Source: Verrucomicrobiota bacterium (GTDB lineage Bacteria; Verrucomicrobiota; Verrucomicrobiia; Chthoniobacterales; Terrimicrobiaceae). Taken from it: DNA of 64,000 nt. The DNA is taken from positions 1 to 64,000 of the forward strand of contig JAPLTG010000032.1 in assembly GCA_026398255.1 (NCBI GenBank). Direction: 5' to 3'. Below are positions 48,401 to 56,619 of the stretch, piece after piece; within the stretch, counting starts at the first letter, position 1, and each line of letters begins with the position of its first letter. The translations under genes were made by a program, and so were the position numbers. The notes under the pieces were generated by a model, which saw only the letters and a program-made list of their open reading frames with translations, did not search any database and was not told where the DNA came from.

Positions 48401-50227
48401 ACAGGAGGAACCCTGCAAACCAGTGCGGCGGACCGTATCAATGACTCCTCCACCATCAGCGTATCCGCAGGAGCCGCCTTCGTGCTCGGAGGCAGCGAAA
48501 CCGTGGCCTCCATCGCCGGAGCTGGCAATTATTCTCTGGGAGCCAACACGCTCACTTTCGGTGACTCCTCCAGCCGAACGGTCTCCGGCATCATTTCGGG
48601 GACTGGCGGTTCGCTTGTTAAGAACGGCAGCGGCTCAATCACGCTCAGCGGAAACAATACCTACTCGGGAGGAACGACCATCTCGGCGGGAACGATCCGC
48701 ATCGGCCATGATAATGCGCTGGGCTCAGGAAACCTTTCGACCACGGGTAGCAGCGTCACTATCGCCAGTTCCGACTCCACGGCTCGCACGATTTCGGCGA
48801 ATTACACCAACCTCAGCGGAGGCGGTGTGACCATTACTTTTGGCGAAGCCTCCGGAGGAACGGGCAACCTCACTTTCTCTGGTGGGGCAGGCCTTGCGAT
48901 TGGAAACACCGGCCGCACTATGAATGTGCTGAATACAACCACGCTCACCGGCGCGATCGTTGGCGGTGGAGTCAATGCAGCCCTCATCAAAACTGGCGCA
49001 GGCACACTCATCCTCCTCGGAGCCAGCACCTACACGGGCAACACCACCATCAACGCAGGCACCCTCCAAATCGGCAATGGCGGCACCACCGGAGCGCTTT
49101 CCACCTCCAGCAACATCACGGTCAACGGCACGCTGTCTTTCAATCGCTCGAATGATGTCACCCAAGGCACGGATTTTAAATCCTCCGTAGTCATTTCCGG
49201 CACAGGTTCGCTCGTCCAAAACGGCACCGGCAACCTCACCTTGAATGCCGCCAACTCCTACACCGGCGGCACGACTCTCAATACCGGCACCTTGGTGATT
49301 GGCCATGCCGGCGCCGCGGGCAGCGGCACGATCACCCAAGCCAATGCCACATCGCTTCTGAAATTCGATACCGTCGGCACGATCACCAATGCCATGAGCG
49401 TCCACAATGTCCTCGCCACCCAAAGCGCCACTTTGAGCGGCGCGATCACGGTGAACAACGCCACTTGGGACATCGAGACCGGCGACACCCTCACCATTTC
49501 GGGCAACATCAGCGGACCTGGCGGCATCACCAAAAATGGAAGCGGCACCCTCGTGCTCTCTGGCTCGAATTCTTACAGCGCCCCCACAGTCATCAACGCC
49601 GGCACCTTGAATGCCACAACAGCCAATGCACTGGGATCCAACAACACCGTTCAAATCAACGGCGGCACGCTGCTCGTGGGTGCCGACGATGCCATCAACG
49701 GCAAGCAAATCACGCTCAACGGCACCAGCACGACGGTTGCGACTCTTTCCTTCAACAGCAACTACAATGGGACCGTCGGCCGGCTCACCCTGAGCGCGAA
49801 CTCCATCATCGACCTCGGCCCTGCCAACAACATCGCCCTCGAATTTGCCGATATGGCGATGGGCTTCTACAACCTGAGCATCTACAATTGGAGCGGCACC
49901 ACCAAGTGGGGGACAACCTATGGCACCGGCACCGACCGCATCTTTTTTGGCACAGGAAACTACACGGCCTCCAATGTGAAATTCTACAGCGGCGAGGTGG
50001 GCAGCGATAGCTTCGTCGGAAACGGCTTCGACATGGGCCTGCCAGCAACGACTTGGGAAGGCGGCTTCACCGGCCACTACATCCTCCCCGTCCCCGAACC
50101 CGAAACCTGGGCCACTGCTGTGATTTTGTTGGTGGGTGGAATGGTGTGGTTTTTGAAGCGGGCGCGGCATCCTTTGAAAAAGAAAGCGGCCCCCATTCCT
50201 CACGGCTCGCTCAATGAAACCAAATAA
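45485..50227 (+). CDS. Giant PEP-CTERM protein with autotransporter-associated beta-strand repeats
   Basis: A 1580-residue exported protein. The first 75 residues encode an intergenic-type repeat (QGAWASRPH) and an unusual leader. A signal segment follows (RTLSFLAILAASVGAMNSA, then HAQ) with cleavage near residue 110. The passenger has many beta-helix repeats of the type LTKSGAGTLTLSGANTYTGG and TTLSAGTLNI from residue 260 to 1470, two of them near-duplicates. The C terminus is a PEP-CTERM sorting signal: VPEPETWATA, a helix (VILLVGGMVWFL) and a basic tail KRARHPLKKK. In this system the signal is processed by an exosortase, placing the protein on the surface or in the matrix. ATG with AGGAA at seven bases; a downstream start may be the true one. 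Long antisense frames are artefacts of the repeats. Confidence 0.9.
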   Translation: MNRNILKSDCPQGAWASRPHQKGVIGVRSVSASPGSTRDLSALSIENRHRISDTTGNFSNIQYPTSKIPKFLPRRPVWNIASPVLRLGRTLSFLAILAASVGAMNSAHAQTYYTWNSTSGAAWSTAASWAPSGPPNTSTAVAEFGTVTNGATTQSTGIATNYVIGAISLNSTRTSNVTLGASGASAYTMKLDGVTINSVSNVILSNNSSKNLNLNAATTGVGAVSYSANNTSNNVILIRGSGNIFINGVLGGNSITLNATSSGELTLNGTNTYTGSTTINAGNLTISGGNAIVNNGTVILVNTAGVNFNVNASETIGTLQGGGATGGTVNIAASQTLTVNQTSDQTFAGVIAGSTGALTKIGANTLTLSGSNTYGGLTMINAGNLTISGGSAIANTGTVTLANTAGVGFNVNSSETIASLQGGGSTGGIVTIASAQTLTVAETGSQSFAGALQGSGSLTKSGAGTLTLSGSNTNSGAVSVTTGTLALSGANALSSGISSLNATSSTISLTDGTGRTYTISNGGLNLSDATMRFDIGATSDRLTFTNGAATLSGTNTIYLSNIGSFSYSSPITLISAASGLNGATWSLNSTAAPTGYSYSLSSNATELSLVAVQNSAFYYWKGANGSTWGTANNWTSDSAGNTLVAGAPTSNADVVFAATGASNLSNTLGADYTINSLLVSTAGVTIAGANTVTASATSISAYNISATSGTTAISANLAGSGAGLTKSGAGTLTLSGANTFAGGVALSAGTLNLNSATAPGNGTITITGGTLDNTSGASVTLSNNNTQSWNGDFTFTGTNTLNLGSGAVALGASCTVTVSGGILGVGGIISGSGYSLTKAGAGTLTLRGANNYTGGTTLSAGTLNINNASAIGAGTFTISGGTLNNTSGSSVTLSTNNVQNWNGDFAFTGTNDLNLGTGAVTMNANRIVTVNGGNLTVGGAISGTTASFTLTKAGAGTLILGGANVYTGATTVTGGTLQTSAADRINDSSTISVSAGAAFVLGGSETVASIAGAGNYSLGANTLTFGDSSSRTVSGIISGTGGSLVKNGSGSITLSGNNTYSGGTTISAGTIRIGHDNALGSGNLSTTGSSVTIASSDSTARTISANYTNLSGGGVTITFGEASGGTGNLTFSGGAGLAIGNTGRTMNVLNTTTLTGAIVGGGVNAALIKTGAGTLILLGASTYTGNTTINAGTLQIGNGGTTGALSTSSNITVNGTLSFNRSNDVTQGTDFKSSVVISGTGSLVQNGTGNLTLNAANSYTGGTTLNTGTLVIGHAGAAGSGTITQANATSLLKFDTVGTITNAMSVHNVLATQSATLSGAITVNNATWDIETGDTLTISGNISGPGGITKNGSGTLVLSGSNSYSAPTVINAGTLNATTANALGSNNTVQINGGTLLVGADDAINGKQITLNGTSTTVATLSFNSNYNGTVGRLTLSANSIIDLGPANNIALEFADMAMGFYNLSIYNWSGTTKWGTTYGTGTDRIFFGTGNYTASNVKFYSGEVGSDSFVGNGFDMGLPATTWEGGFTGHYILPVPEPETWATAVILLVGGMVWFLKRARHPLKKKAAPIPHGSLNETK
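45518..45545. repeat. Copy of the CAAGGAG/GTGGGC palindrome inside a coding frame
   Basis: CAAGGAGCGTGGGCTTCGCG followed by CCCACATC differs from 44995-45022 at four positions. In frame it encodes Q-G-A-W-A-S-R-P-H, a string that reflects the repeat and not protein function. Confidence 0.75.
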
Positions 50228-50277
50228 TTCTGATTTTTTTTGAAAGCGCCGCGACTCCCTATCTTCTCTTTATCTCA

Positions 50278-50658
50278 ATGAAAGCGCTCAAACCGGCCAC
50301 CGCGATCATGCTTCTAGAAACCCGGACGCTTCATCATGCGGGCACGACTGAGAAATCCGCCGAATCGTCCTGCTCGCTGGCAGACAAAATCGAGGAGTTG
50401 GTCCTCAAGATCGGCTACAGCAATGTCCAGGCGCTGAGCGTCGTCATCCAACTCCTCACGGTCGGAAAAATCCGCGTCGATTTTCGGGATTACAGTCAAC
50501 GGCTCCAGTTGGCCTCAAAATCCGATATCATGACACGAGCCCATGCCGCCGAGATTTTCGACACGCATCTCACCCAGATGAAAGTGGAGGCTCAATCCAA
50601 CAACGGGTTCACACAAAAAATCACCTTCCAGTCTCCGCGAATCCATCTGCCGAAGTAG
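50278..50658 (+). CDS. Hypothetical protein, 126 aa
   Basis: A soluble protein without signal peptide. The predicted helices DKIEELVLKIGYSNVQALSV and VIQLLTVGKIRVDFRDYSQR suggest a compact alpha-type fold; the C terminus is polar (SNNGFTQKITFQSPRIHLPK). I know no family. It lies 50 bases after the giant repeat gene in the same direction. Confidence 0.55.
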   Translation: MKALKPATAIMLLETRTLHHAGTTEKSAESSCSLADKIEELVLKIGYSNVQALSVVIQLLTVGKIRVDFRDYSQRLQLASKSDIMTRAHAAEIFDTHLTQMKVEAQSNNGFTQKITFQSPRIHLPK

Positions 50659-51193
50659 AAATGCTCGGTGTGAGAGCGCGCGCCCGGCGTTGTTAGGCTT
50701 CTCATACCAAAAGTAGCTTGCTTTTTGACTTATGAATGTAGCGCGGACGCGGGGATTTTCCTCGATGGGGTCGTGGAGTTCGGCGTGTGGATCGCGGTGA
50801 CACTGGGAGTGAGCAGGAGGAACACGGTTTTCATTTTCTTTCAAAAACAAGCCAATCGTTCAGAAGGTAAATTGCGAACCAATTTGCGGCGTTGAAGGTC
50901 GACCCGTGCGCAAGGAGGGACGACCTCCGTGTCGTCCCATTTTTGCGCAGCGAAGTCGAGCTCCATTCAACCAAACCACCCGCTCAGACGCACAAAAACC
51001 CACGACCCTGACGGAGCAGGGCCCGCCAGTTGTTTCGTCGGTCTATAAAAATGCGGGATAGGAATCACCCCAGTGGTTGGAGGGCGCCCTTACTGATCGG
51101 CTTTTCGCATTGTTGGATTCTTTGCAATAGGGCTTGCCACCCATTGAGATGGATTCTAGAGACAGGCAAGCTCCTCCGAGTTTTTTATTACCG
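50659..51193. other. Intergenic region with a palindromic repeat
   Basis: About 535 bases with no supported gene. The main structure is at 50907-50949: outer TGCGCAA/TTGCGCA arms and an inner GGGACGAC/GTCGTCCC stem with loop CTCCGT. It resembles the other dispersed palindromes in the window. Minus-strand frames here overlap the small upstream gene and look like shadows. Confidence 0.6.
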
Positions 51194-52714
51194 ATGAGCA
51201 ACAACAAGTCCAAAGCAGGGGAAAAATCGAAGGGTGCGGAGAACGCATCAATAAAGTCCGTTTCCAAAACCAAGACCTCTTCCCTCCTTGAAAAAAAATC
51301 CGCCAAGCGCCGGAACCTCGAGCGTGCGGTGAACAAGATGGACATCGATAAACTGGGATCGCTTCCGCACAGCTACGGAACGAATGCTATCTTTCTCGCG
51401 GCGCAGGATCCGCGTTGGCTTTTCACTTACTGGGATATTGACATCTCGCGTCACCCTGGCGGCCCTTGCCACTTGCGTTTGGAGGATGAAGTCGGCGCGA
51501 TTGAGCAGGAGATTGCTGTGCCTTTCGAAACACGGAACTGGTATGTGCCGGTCAAAACGGCTGGGAAAAATTACACGATCGAGATTGGTTTTTATCGCGG
51601 GAAAACATGGAAGACCTTGGCGCGATCGACCTCGGTGACCACGCCCCGCGACCGAATCTCGGAATCTGTGAGCTTCGATTACGCCACGATCCCGATCCAC
51701 ATCGGCTTTCAGAGATTGGTGGAAACGATCACCAACTCGATGTCGTTCGATCAAAATTTGGTCCCAGCCTTGGCGGAACTCCAGCGCTCTGTGGCGAACG
51801 GGGGATCCTCGTCTCTCCCGCTTCAGGACAACGAGAGGGCGATTCTTGCGACCCTCCTTGGGAATGAATTTCTCGCGGAACTTTCCAGTGCCCAGTGGGG
51901 CTCCGAGGAACTTCATTCCGCCATCCACCGCCGGTTGCAGGAGCGTCTTGGCTCCGGCGAATTGGGAGAGCTTTTGGCGCGGCTGCAGCTTGGCCATGCG
52001 GAGAGCAGTCTTTTCAGTATGTTTTCCCAGCTCGGCATGGAGCTGGGCGGCAGCTCTGGAAATCTCACCTCTTCGGGGCTGGCTGAACGCATGGCTTCAG
52101 GGCTTTCCAGTTGGTTAAGCAGTTGGAGCGTCGGAGCACCCGGCGGACTTGTCGCGCTATCGAGCGGGGAGTTTTCCAGTGGAGCAATTTCACTTGGCGC
52201 ATTATCGAGCGGGTCGGTCACGAGTGGGACAGGTGGTGCCTCGGAGACGATTCCTTGGAATCTCTCCTCGTGGTCGGGAGGCGTGACAAATTTGGCTGAG
52301 ACTTTGGCCTCGTGGAACCAATTGAGCAGCTGGCTCTCGGCCGTGGGGAGTTCGTGGAGCGGGATGAATCTTTCGAGTTTCGAGCAGGCGGCGCTGTCGA
52401 GTTGGTCTTCGTCGGCCTTTTCGAGTTGGGAATCGGGAGCTTTTTCGAGTTGGGGGTCGTCAGAGAATTCCTTTGGCCTCACGGCGGCGCAGGGCGACCT
52501 GCAGTTCAGTGCGGAAATCACCGTGCGTGGGCAAACGCATCCTCAAAATCGTGTGCTCGTGGACGGCCTGTCTGTCGAGGTTCGCGGCGATGGGTCCTTC
52601 GAACACAAGGTGGTCGTGGGTGGTGGGGGGCGGACCGTGCCGATCGAGGCTCGCAGTCCGGATGGGCGATCCACTCAGCGCACGGCGATTCTCTTGCAAG
52701 CCCCCACCATTTGA
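51194..52714 (+). CDS. DUF4912 protein with Ser-Ser-Trp repeat region
   Basis: A 506-residue protein. A basic disordered N terminus (K/S-rich, 50 residues) precedes the DUF4912 domain: LPHSYGTNAIFLAAQDPRWL then FTYWDIDISRHPGGP and FYRGKTWKTLARSTS. A helical middle (residues 170-290) is followed by about 130 residues of repeated S-S-W and S-S-G units (LSSWLSSWSVGA; ALSSWSSSAFSSWESGAF). A C-terminal beta domain (LQFSAEITVRGQTHPQNRVL) resembles the Ig-like end of other DUF4912 proteins. Function unknown. ATGs at 51149 and a TTG at 51134 are alternative starts. The stop overlaps the next start (TTGA). Confidence 0.85.
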   Translation: MSNNKSKAGEKSKGAENASIKSVSKTKTSSLLEKKSAKRRNLERAVNKMDIDKLGSLPHSYGTNAIFLAAQDPRWLFTYWDIDISRHPGGPCHLRLEDEVGAIEQEIAVPFETRNWYVPVKTAGKNYTIEIGFYRGKTWKTLARSTSVTTPRDRISESVSFDYATIPIHIGFQRLVETITNSMSFDQNLVPALAELQRSVANGGSSSLPLQDNERAILATLLGNEFLAELSSAQWGSEELHSAIHRRLQERLGSGELGELLARLQLGHAESSLFSMFSQLGMELGGSSGNLTSSGLAERMASGLSSWLSSWSVGAPGGLVALSSGEFSSGAISLGALSSGSVTSGTGGASETIPWNLSSWSGGVTNLAETLASWNQLSSWLSAVGSSWSGMNLSSFEQAALSSWSSSAFSSWESGAFSSWGSSENSFGLTAAQGDLQFSAEITVRGQTHPQNRVLVDGLSVEVRGDGSFEHKVVVGGGGRTVPIEARSPDGRSTQRTAILLQAPTI

Positions 52715-53637
52715 AGCGGCGGAAGGAAAAAACTGACGAGCCCGAGAGGGTTCCATTGGATCGATTGGCGGAGGAGTTTCTTCGCTATTTGGAGGCTGAG
52801 AAAAACGCCTCCCCTCTGACGGTGAAAACCTACCGGATCGCGCTCGAGGCGTTCCGGAAATTCCATCCCGATGGCTCGTGGACGGCGATGAGAGCGGATG
52901 ATTTTCGCGCCTGGATGCTCGAGATGATGAAGGCGGAGATGGCGCGGGCGAGCGTGCGGCTGCGCTTCGCGGCGATGCGGTCTTTTTATGCATTCCTGCA
53001 AATGCGCGGGAAGGTTTTGAAGAATGTCCTCCACGAGGTTTTGCTCCCGAAGCGGGAGAAGACGCTGCCTCGCTTTCTCACCAACTCCCAGGTTGAATCG
53101 CTGGTCGAGGCGCCGCTGAAAGCCGAAAAAAACAAACAGGCCCCCACATGGATGGCGGCCCGCGATACAGCGATCATCGAACTTTTTTACTCCACCGGAA
53201 TGCGACTCGCGGAGTTGGTGGGCTTGGATGTTCCCGATGTGGACCCCATCGGGGAGTCGGCGCGAGTGACTGGCAAGGGAGCGAGGGAGAGGATTTGCCC
53301 GGTGGGAGGTCCTGCACTGGAGGCCATCTCGCGCTATCGGCAGGCTGCTCGGGTGCACGCAGGGCCGCTGTTCATCAACAAATCCCGCCGTCGACTCTCG
53401 ACACGCTCGGTGAATTTTCTACTAAAGCTCCGGCTGGCCCAAGCCGGGTTGCCTGCCGATTTGTCACCCCACAAATTGCGCCATAGTTTCGCGACCCATC
53501 TGCTCGACGCCGGGGCTGATCTCCGGAGTGTGCAAACTTTGCTCGGGCACGCCAGCCTCTCGACCACGCAAATCTACACGCATGTCACAATCGAGCGATT
53601 GAAGGCGGCATACCTAGCCGCGCATCCTCGCGCGTAG
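52711..53637 (+). CDS. xerC: Tyrosine recombinase XerC-type
   Basis: A 308-residue site-specific recombinase of the kind that resolves chromosome dimers at dif. The core-binding domain (EEFLRYLEAEKNASPLTVKT) is followed by the catalytic domain: Arg in YSTGMRLAELVGLD, Lys in TGKGARER, the HKLRHSFATHLL box, and the nucleophile Tyr in TQIYTHVTIERL preceded by LLGHASLSTT. The likely start is the TTG at 52711, which overlaps the DUF4912 stop in a TTGA; no ATG or GTG fits. It is not inside the tRNA-bounded island, so it is probably the housekeeping enzyme. Confidence 0.9.
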   Translation: MKRRKEKTDEPERVPLDRLAEEFLRYLEAEKNASPLTVKTYRIALEAFRKFHPDGSWTAMRADDFRAWMLEMMKAEMARASVRLRFAAMRSFYAFLQMRGKVLKNVLHEVLLPKREKTLPRFLTNSQVESLVEAPLKAEKNKQAPTWMAARDTAIIELFYSTGMRLAELVGLDVPDVDPIGESARVTGKGARERICPVGGPALEAISRYRQAARVHAGPLFINKSRRRLSTRSVNFLLKLRLAQAGLPADLSPHKLRHSFATHLLDAGADLRSVQTLLGHASLSTTQIYTHVTIERLKAAYLAAHPRA

Positions 53638-53647
53638 AAAAAAGAAC

Positions 53648-55132
53648 TCAGCGAACTGAGGCCTGAGGAACTGCGGCGGGCGCCGAGGCGGGTTGCGGCG
53701 CGATTTGGTTGGCGGCTTGCTGGGTCGGAGTCGGAGGAGTCACTGGTGTCGCGCCGTTTTGTCCTATGGCTGGCAGGCCCGGTGCGGGAATCGGTTGGTT
53801 GATGAGAGGGAAGATTTCCTTCTCGGTTTTTTCGAGCCAGTTGAGGTGCTCAAAGCGCCACTCGGCCATTTCGCGCACGGTGGAAAGATTTTCACCCACG
53901 ATGCCTGTGCCGGTGGAGGTCTTGGCGGTAGCGGGAATTTTATCGATGATGTAGCGGTAGGCTTCGCGGGCGCGGTCGAAGTGGCGGAGGCGCTCGCAGC
54001 AGAGTCCGAATTGGTAAATCGCGGGTCCGCGCCAGTCCGGAGCGTCGTTGAGTTCGGCGAGCTTTTGGTAGATCTGTGCGGCGCCGTAGTAATCTCCGCT
54101 GCCGTAAAGTTCGTTGGCAATTTCGTTGCCGGTTTTCCGTTGCCAATAAGCCCAGACGGCCGGTTTTTTCTGACCGTATTTTTGACCGGCTTGGAGGAGT
54201 TCCAAAGTCTCCTTGGTGGCCTCGGTGTTGCGATTGAGTTTTTTGAGGGACTGGATGAAGAGGTATTGCGCCTCGGGGGCCAGCGGGCTGGTCGGGAAGG
54301 TGTCGAGGAAGAGTTGGGCCTCGGTGACGGATTTCGGATAATCACCGGCTAGGTAGGCGATGTAGGCGAGGCGGAATGCGAGTTCGCTCGATTCCTCCGG
54401 GGACATTTTCAGGAGTTTGACCTTCGAGTAGAGGTCTCCGGCTTTTTCATATTCCCCAGCGGCAAAATGCGTGTGGGCGATCTCCATTTTCGCACGGAGT
54501 GAGGCGTCGGTGTATTCGTCGCCATTTTTCAACTGAAGCGAGGAGTAGAGGACGCTGTAAAATTTATTCAGAGCCGAGGCATTGGCGCCGATGTTGCGGT
54601 AAAGGCGACCGAGGCGAAGGAGGATTTCGAGGGACTCGGGATCGTTTGGAAAATTCTGGATGAATTGTTCATAAACAACGATCGCTTTGGCGTATTGTTT
54701 TTGTTTTTCATCCAATTGCTTGCCCATGCGGAGCATGGCGTCGCGCTTGCGGGAGGTGGGGGCTCCGAGGCGCATGAGTTGGGCGAAGAGTTTTTCCGCC
54801 AGAGCGGGGTCGTTCATTTCCAGCGCCTGCTGGATTTCGATCTCCATGCTTTTCACGCTGGCAGCTTCGCCAACGCGGTCGCCGCCGAGTCCCAAGTCGT
54901 CTTCGAGCTCGGTTTCGAGGGAGTCAAATTGGATCGGGGAGGGGATTTTGGAGTTGTCGACTTTATCGGAAAGCGATTGAGGGTTGGGAGCGGGGGCTGA
55001 GGCGTGTTCCTCCATGGCGGGGCCGCCTGCAGGTGTCGGGTTTTCGCCGATCTGTGGTGGTGCGGCGATTTCTGCGTGGGTGTGGGCTGTGACTGCGAGG
55101 AGAGTCGCAAGCCCGGCAAGGCGTCTGATCAT
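53648..55132 (-). CDS. Periplasmic TPR-repeat protein
   Basis: A 494-residue exported protein with signal peptide RRLAGLATLLAVTAHTHA. A disordered linker (to about residue 75) precedes about 320 residues of tetratricopeptide repeats, for example YAKAIVVYEQFIQNFPNDPE and YEKAGDLYSKVKLLKMSPEE. These resemble YbgF/BamD-like TPRs. The tail is rich in P, A, Q and T. It starts four bases after a lipoprotein gene on the same strand, so the two probably work together in the envelope. Confidence 0.85.
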   Translation of the reverse strand: MIRRLAGLATLLAVTAHTHAEIAAPPQIGENPTPAGGPAMEEHASAPAPNPQSLSDKVDNSKIPSPIQFDSLETELEDDLGLGGDRVGEAASVKSMEIEIQQALEMNDPALAEKLFAQLMRLGAPTSRKRDAMLRMGKQLDEKQKQYAKAIVVYEQFIQNFPNDPESLEILLRLGRLYRNIGANASALNKFYSVLYSSLQLKNGDEYTDASLRAKMEIAHTHFAAGEYEKAGDLYSKVKLLKMSPEESSELAFRLAYIAYLAGDYPKSVTEAQLFLDTFPTSPLAPEAQYLFIQSLKKLNRNTEATKETLELLQAGQKYGQKKPAVWAYWQRKTGNEIANELYGSGDYYGAAQIYQKLAELNDAPDWRGPAIYQFGLCCERLRHFDRAREAYRYIIDKIPATAKTSTGTGIVGENLSTVREMAEWRFEHLNWLEKTEKEIFPLINQPIPAPGLPAIGQNGATPVTPPTPTQQAANQIAPQPASAPAAVPQASVR

Positions 55133-55136
55133 GGGA

Positions 55137-55580
55137 TTAATCCGAGGTGGTGTAGGTCGCTGTGCTCACCGGCTGATTGGGGGGGGCAGCTGGACGAAAA
55201 ACGGTATCGAAAAATCCCCCACCAAGCACGGCCTCGCCGCTGGGGGCGTCGCCAACGCCTTGGAAGAAGTCTTCAGGCTGGTCGTTCTCAATAAATTTAG
55301 GCACTGCAGACGAGACGGTTTTTGTTTCGGAGGGTGGGACGAGTTCATCGACCGCGCTGGTGGGCGAGTCGCTGGTCGTCGAGGTATCGACAATTTTTGG
55401 CAGAAGCGGTGCCTTGCGCCGGTTCGAGGTGTCGATTGCCACACGCATCGGAGCGGGTTTGGGAAGTTTTAGGGAAATCGGAGCGGGTGGGGGTGGGGAG
55501 TTTTTCTTCGATGTGCTGGCGCATCCCGTCAAAGCGAAAAGCAAGGTGATGCAAAAGGAAAAAGTTGAAAAGTAACGCAT
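55137..55580 (-). CDS. Small proline-rich lipoprotein
   Basis: A 147-residue lipoprotein with lipobox LFALTGC (signal FSTFSFCITLLFALTGC). The mature part is short of secondary structure: SPPPPAPISLKLPKPAP, then polar residues ending in TATYTTSD. It may anchor or tether the TPR protein encoded just downstream. The start at 55580 is preferred over a longer frame from 55706 because it puts the signal peptide at the N terminus. Confidence 0.7.
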   Translation of the reverse strand: MRYFSTFSFCITLLFALTGCASTSKKNSPPPPAPISLKLPKPAPMRVAIDTSNRRKAPLLPKIVDTSTTSDSPTSAVDELVPPSETKTVSSAVPKFIENDQPEDFFQGVGDAPSGEAVLGGGFFDTVFRPAAPPNQPVSTATYTTSD

Positions 55581-55791
55581 TGAAATAAATTTAAAGTTTC
55601 TTTTCTCGGAAAAATCCGCCGGGTTTGGACTGGAGGTTTCGGTCGATGACATACCTTCTATATCGATCGCAGATTGGAAAACTAAAGGGATTTCCCTTGG
55701 TCGCAAGAGGAATCTTGGCTTCGGGTAGGGCGCTTCTTTGGCATTTGGGAGTTTTCTTGTTCAAGGCACGGAAAATGCTACGCACGAGTCC

Positions 55792-56565
55792 ATGCGACCC
55801 TGTTTTTTTCCATCCTCGCTTATTGCCGTGCTCTCCGTGGCCCTTGTCCTGCCGGCTTGCTCCAATTCCAATTCCCGGACAGTCGGGGATAAAAATAATG
55901 CCGCGGCGACGACTGGTCGCATTAAACGCATTTCCGATCCCACGATGACCGCGCCGCCTCAACCCATCTCGAATGGGGTCGTCTGGCCGGCCGGAATGCG
56001 CCGCCTCGCGGTTCTCCCCATTTTTTCTTATCAACCGATCGACGATATGCAACGGGACATGGACGGAATTTTCCGGGGTGAGCTCTCGAAGGTCGTCAAA
56101 TACGAGATCGTGCAGGTCCCGCGTGATGAAATGCTCCAGCTCACCAGCAGGGAGGCTGTTTCTTCTTCCTCCATCATTTCACCTGATGTCATCAAGTCCC
56201 TCCGGCAAAAATATGCCGCCGACGCCGTGATGTTCATCGATTTTTCGGTCTTCCGACCCTACCGTCCGATCGCGATCGGAGTGCGCGCCAAGATTGTTGA
56301 TCTCAGAAATATGGAAGTCATTTGGGTGGCCGATGGGATCTTGGATACCGCCGAGCCGGATGTCGCCACGCTGGCCACGCAATTTGCCGGGATGGGCCTA
56401 AAAATTCCCTACATCAGTCCCTCGATACCGAAGGGCAAGTCGCGCGAGGCCGCCAGCGGAAACCAAATCATCCTACAAAGCCCGCGACTCTTTGCCGGGT
56501 TTGTCGCCCACGAGGCTTTTTCGACCCTGGCTCCGCCACCACCTCCGGTCTTGCCTCAGCGATGA
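55792..56565 (+). CDS. Lipoprotein with CsgG/LpoB-like domain
   Basis: A 257-residue lipoprotein (lipobox VLPAC). After a low-complexity stretch, RRLAVLPIFSYQPIDDMQRD and YAADAVMFIDFSVFRPYRPI, then AKIVDLRNMEVIWVADGIL, follow the strand order of the CsgG/LpoB/PelC class of outer-membrane lipoproteins that build secretion pores or regulate enzymes. C terminus is proline-rich. The class call is by pattern only. The upstream TTG at 55738 is an unlikely alternative start. Confidence 0.65.
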   Translation: MRPCFFPSSLIAVLSVALVLPACSNSNSRTVGDKNNAAATTGRIKRISDPTMTAPPQPISNGVVWPAGMRRLAVLPIFSYQPIDDMQRDMDGIFRGELSKVVKYEIVQVPRDEMLQLTSREAVSSSSIISPDVIKSLRQKYAADAVMFIDFSVFRPYRPIAIGVRAKIVDLRNMEVIWVADGILDTAEPDVATLATQFAGMGLKIPYISPSIPKGKSREAASGNQIILQSPRLFAGFVAHEAFSTLAPPPPPVLPQR

Positions 56566-56619
56566 ACCTGACCGCAGCGGGGATTTTGTTCTTGCCCCGA
56601 AGAGTGGTTCATTGAGCTT

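Noticed and set aside
48725-50203. A 492-codon minus-strand frame opposite the repeat protein, with similar frames at 46516-48418
   Set aside because: These are antisense shadows of the GC-rich, periodic beta-strand repeats. They have no signal, motif or ribosome binding site, and the plus-strand gene is clear.
52711-53637. XerC-type gene considered as the integrase of the tRNA-Ser island
   Set aside because: It is 37 kb away, has the length and motifs of housekeeping XerC, and is coupled to a chromosomal gene.
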